The notes under the pieces were generated by a model that was not told where the DNA came from, made no database searches, and saw only the letters and a program-made list of their open reading frames with translations. This document shows positions 61,704 to 64,000 of a stretch of DNA of 64,000 bases, in pieces (position 1 is the first letter of the stretch; each line of letters starts with the position of its first letter). Source of the stretch: DASWTL01 sp966250385 (GTDB taxonomy: Bacteria > Bacteroidota > Bacteroidia > Sphingobacteriales > Sphingobacteriaceae); the NCBI GenBank assembly GCA_966250385.1, contig CBINHC010000001.1, positions 1-64,000 on the forward strand, in the 5' to 3' direction. The position numbers were made by a program, and so were the translations under genes.

Positions 61704-63428
61704 ATGTTAAAGAAAGATCTGATCAGCCTGGAAAAGGAAAGCTGGTTCGAATACCTCATCATTTTTTTGTTGCTGGCCATTTATATACGCGCCCTGTTTG
61801 TTCCCCTTATCGACAAGGATGCCGCCCACCATGCCAATATCGCGCTCAACATGATCCAGCGGAACGACTATTTCAGCCTGATCGATCGCGGGAAAGACTA
61901 TCTCGATAAGCCCCATCTGCTGTTCTGGGCGTCGGTCCTCAGCTTTAAGATCTTCGGGGTCACCGACTTTGCGCACCGGTTGCCGGCCCTGCTGTTCAGT
62001 CTCCTGGCGGTGTATTCCACCTTTAAGCTTACCCGTCATCTCTCGGATAAGACCACCGCGAAGATGGCCGCGCTGATTCTTGCGACTTCCCAGCTGTTCA
62101 TCATGTCCATCATGGACGCACGGATGGAGCCGCCGCTGACGGCGTTCATCATCACCGGTATCTGGCAGCTGGTGATATATATAGACAAACAAAAGTTCGT
62201 GAACCTGCTGGGCGGCGCTTTTGCGGTAGCGATGGCCTTCTCAACAAAAGGGTGGATCGGGCCGGTCATGGTGTTTTCCGCCTGCTTTTTCAAGATTCTC
62301 CTGGAGAACCGCTGGGCCGTCCTGGCCAATGTGCGGACCTGGTCCTTCGTCCCGATGTTCGCTGTTTTCATCAGCCCGGTACTGTATGCCTACTACTTTC
62401 AGTACGATTTGCATCCGGAAAAGGTCATCCGGGGAATGTCTCATATCTCCGGCGTTAAATTCATTCTGTGGGATCAGAACTTTGAGCGTTTCCACGGAGG
62501 CAACTGGTCGGAAAACGGTCGGAACAGCAGTTTCTTCTTCCTTTTTCATACGTTTCTATGGGCGTTTCTGCCCTGGTGTGCGGCGGCATATATGGCGCTG
62601 ATCTTCTGGATGAGGCGCCTGGTGAAGCGGAAAAGGACAGGTATCCGTTTCGCGTCCGTGGCCGTATCGTTCCTTTTTGTGCTGTGCGTGGTCTCGATGT
62701 CCAGCTTTAAGATGCCGCATTACATCCTGATGTTCTGTCCGCTGGCTGCCGTGTTCACCGCACCTTATCTCCGCCTGGCATTATCGCGGCGGCAGGGGCT
62801 GCGGATCTACCGTCCGCTTCAGATATTTATCGCGGCGGCCGGTGCAGTCCTGTCAGTTGTGCTGAACTTCTATTTTTTCAAACCGGCCGGCTTGTTCGTC
62901 GGGGTTGTGCTGATCGCCGTTCTCCTGCTGTTGCTCGCGCTTCTTTTCACGCGTCCCGCCGTCCCGGGACGACGGATACTGGCTGTTTCGGCCGTGGGGG
63001 CGATCGTCATCAACAGTTTCATGAACTTCAACTTCTTTCCGACGCTGATGAAATACCAGGGCGGAAACGAAATGGTAAAGCAAATGAAGGCCAGGAAGAT
63101 CAGTATACCGAATGAGGACATTGTCGTCGTGGACCACGGGTCGCATTCCTTTGACTTTTATTTGGGGTATAACCACCGGGTGATCGAGATCCATGAGCTG
63201 GATTCCCTGTATCCGGGAGTCAGCAATAAGTATTTCCTGATCAACAGCCAGATGAAACGGGCGCTGGAGTCGCAAGGATACCAGGTGCAGCCGACCCTCA
63301 CCACACTGGATTACAGGGTCAGCATGCCCCGGGGCAAGTTCCTGAATGAAAAGACCAGGCTCTCGGTTTGCGACAGCCTGATCCTGGGTAAGATCCGCAA
63401 ACCTTCACCGGTCACCGCCGGATTATAG
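61704..63428 (+). CDS. ArnT/PMT family membrane glycosyltransferase (GT39/GT83-like)
   Basis: A 574-residue polytopic glycosyltransferase with about eleven to twelve helices. The first extracytoplasmic loop has the catalytic acidic pattern IDKDAAHHANIALNM and DKPHLLFW typical of ArnT-like enzymes that use polyprenyl-phosphate sugars. A soluble C-terminal part (about 455-574) follows. Together with the GT2 enzyme on the opposite strand it likely decorates lipid A or another envelope glycan. ATG at 61704 was preferred to TTG at 61689 because it suits the family N-terminus. Confidence 0.88.
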   Translation: MLKKDLISLEKESWFEYLIIFLLLAIYIRALFVPLIDKDAAHHANIALNMIQRNDYFSLIDRGKDYLDKPHLLFWASVLSFKIFGVTDFAHRLPALLFSLLAVYSTFKLTRHLSDKTTAKMAALILATSQLFIMSIMDARMEPPLTAFIITGIWQLVIYIDKQKFVNLLGGAFAVAMAFSTKGWIGPVMVFSACFFKILLENRWAVLANVRTWSFVPMFAVFISPVLYAYYFQYDLHPEKVIRGMSHISGVKFILWDQNFERFHGGNWSENGRNSSFFFLFHTFLWAFLPWCAAAYMALIFWMRRLVKRKRTGIRFASVAVSFLFVLCVVSMSSFKMPHYILMFCPLAAVFTAPYLRLALSRRQGLRIYRPLQIFIAAAGAVLSVVLNFYFFKPAGLFVGVVLIAVLLLLLALLFTRPAVPGRRILAVSAVGAIVINSFMNFNFFPTLMKYQGGNEMVKQMKARKISIPNEDIVVVDHGSHSFDFYLGYNHRVIEIHELDSLYPGVSNKYFLINSQMKRALESQGYQVQPTLTTLDYRVSMPRGKFLNEKTRLSVCDSLILGKIRKPSPVTAGL

Positions 63429-63436
63429 TACTTTTG
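63429..63436 (+). promoter_or_regulatory. Putative -7 box (TACTTTTG) of last gene
   Basis: An exact TAnnTTTG lies 25 bases before the ATG at 63462 and directly after the ArnT-like stop, so the last gene may have its own promoter besides readthrough. Confidence 0.4.
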
Positions 63437-63461
63437 ATCTGTAAGTTTTAAAAAGAGAAAT

Positions 63462-64000
63462 ATGTCTGAAATGAATTCCGGGTCCCTCACCAAAACAGAA
63501 AAGTATGGGTTTATCATCGTGTTCGTCCTGATGGTGTTCGGCGTAGTCATGTCCTGGATCGATGTGCGTTGGTTCAACGAGGTCTACGCCATCGAAGACG
63601 GGTTTATCGAATCGCTGACCGTCGCAGGCCTCCTGCTGGTTGTCTTTCTGTCCGGCCGCCATGCCGTGAAGTTTGCCTCCAGGCGGCACTGGATGTTTAC
63701 CGCGGTCATGGTCTTCCTGTGTCTTTTTTCGCTGTTTGCCGCGGGTGAAGAGATCAGCTGGGGCCAGCGGATATTCGGTGTGGAATCATCCGATTTCTTC
63801 CGGAAGAACAATGCGCAGGGAGAGACCAACCTGCACAATTTGGTCGTGGGAGGGGTTAAGATCAACAAGCTGCTCTTCTCGCAGCTGTTCACGCTGGCGG
63901 CCGCCCTGTACCTGGTCGGCGTGCCTTTGCTGTACCGGAGGAACGAGGCGTTCAGGCAATGGATCGACCGTTCAGGCATCCCGGTGCCCCGGTGGTACCA
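63462..64000 (+). CDS. Hypothetical polytopic membrane protein (3' end beyond window)
   Basis: At least 179 residues, cut by the window edge. Helices lie at about 16-34, 50-65, 76-95 and 135-155. The conserved-looking motif GEEISWGQRIFG (about 94-105) with a following QGETNLHNL (about 118-126) is rich in polar residues at a membrane border, which suggests an enzyme or transporter site. I have seen this motif pair in hypothetical membrane proteins of envelope loci, but I cannot name a function. It starts 33 bases after the ArnT-like gene. Confidence 0.8.
   Translation, partial: MSEMNSGSLTKTEKYGFIIVFVLMVFGVVMSWIDVRWFNEVYAIEDGFIESLTVAGLLLVVFLSGRHAVKFASRRHWMFTAVMVFLCLFSLFAAGEEISWGQRIFGVESSDFFRKNNAQGETNLHNLVVGGVKINKLLFSQLFTLAAALYLVGVPLLYRRNEAFRQWIDRSGIPVPRWY

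Overview
The window is a chromosomal segment from a member of the Bacteroidota with fairly high GC, probably in the Cytophagales, Chitinophagales or Sphingobacteriales range; the genus cannot be fixed from sequence alone. The evidence is a PorP/SprF protein, type A and type B type-IX-secretion C-terminal domains, many -7 elements of the form TAnnTTTG (one with a perfectly spaced TTTG -33 box), few Shine-Dalgarno sites, and the mreB / mreC-mreD-mrdA-rodA block. I see no phage, transposon, integrase or CRISPR array.

Layout. 1-210: the 3' end of a tRNA-Phe and a tRNA-Val, each followed by a terminator. 581-9438: four co-oriented signalling genes headed by an 1895-residue soluble hybrid kinase with about twenty HAMP units, then a receiver-kinase, a CHASE3 kinase and a lone receiver; none has a DNA-binding output. 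9528-10270: a second identical tRNA-Phe with a textbook promoter, and a small unknown gene. 10508-12613: a PorP/SprF protein and a type B sorting-domain surface protein. 12936-15071: a Gfo/Idh/MocA oxidoreductase and an exported TIM-barrel protein. 15196-22198: two paralogous TetR regulators and a tripartite RND efflux pump. 22376-27001: a 41-residue basic protein, a secreted subtilase, thymidine kinase and a conserved Pro/Ala/Glu-rich protein. 26998-34974 (minus): rod-shape genes and purine genes purH and purN. 35096-44184: stress and housekeeping genes, a beta-propeller/amidohydrolase fusion, an AI-2E type permease, a DEAD-box helicase and a serine hydrolase.

44298-48861 and 55696-58683 together hold most of a phenylalanine/tyrosine degradation pathway: phhA makes tyrosine, hpd makes homogentisate, hmgA opens the ring and a FAH-family hydrolase probably finishes. 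No maleylacetoacetate isomerase is visible. Between the two halves are a thioredoxin-like protein, a LiaF-like / LytS-like / LytTR three-gene sensory operon, and a GH1-like glycosidase, galactokinase and aldo-keto reductase group. 58781-64000 is an envelope-glycan locus: a nucleotide-sugar epimerase, a flippase-like membrane protein, a GT2 polyprenol-phosphate transferase, an ArnT-like transferase and a truncated membrane protein.

The most unusual items are the poly-HAMP kinase and its output-less phosphorelay, the double-length aromatic amino acid hydroxylase with an SDR directly downstream, a TGAGAnn inverted-repeat element inside the mre region, a tRNA-Val gene with C instead of T at position 33, and two promoters that sit so close to their ATG that the transcripts should be leaderless. 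Several start codons were moved inward from the longest open frame where family length and context required it.
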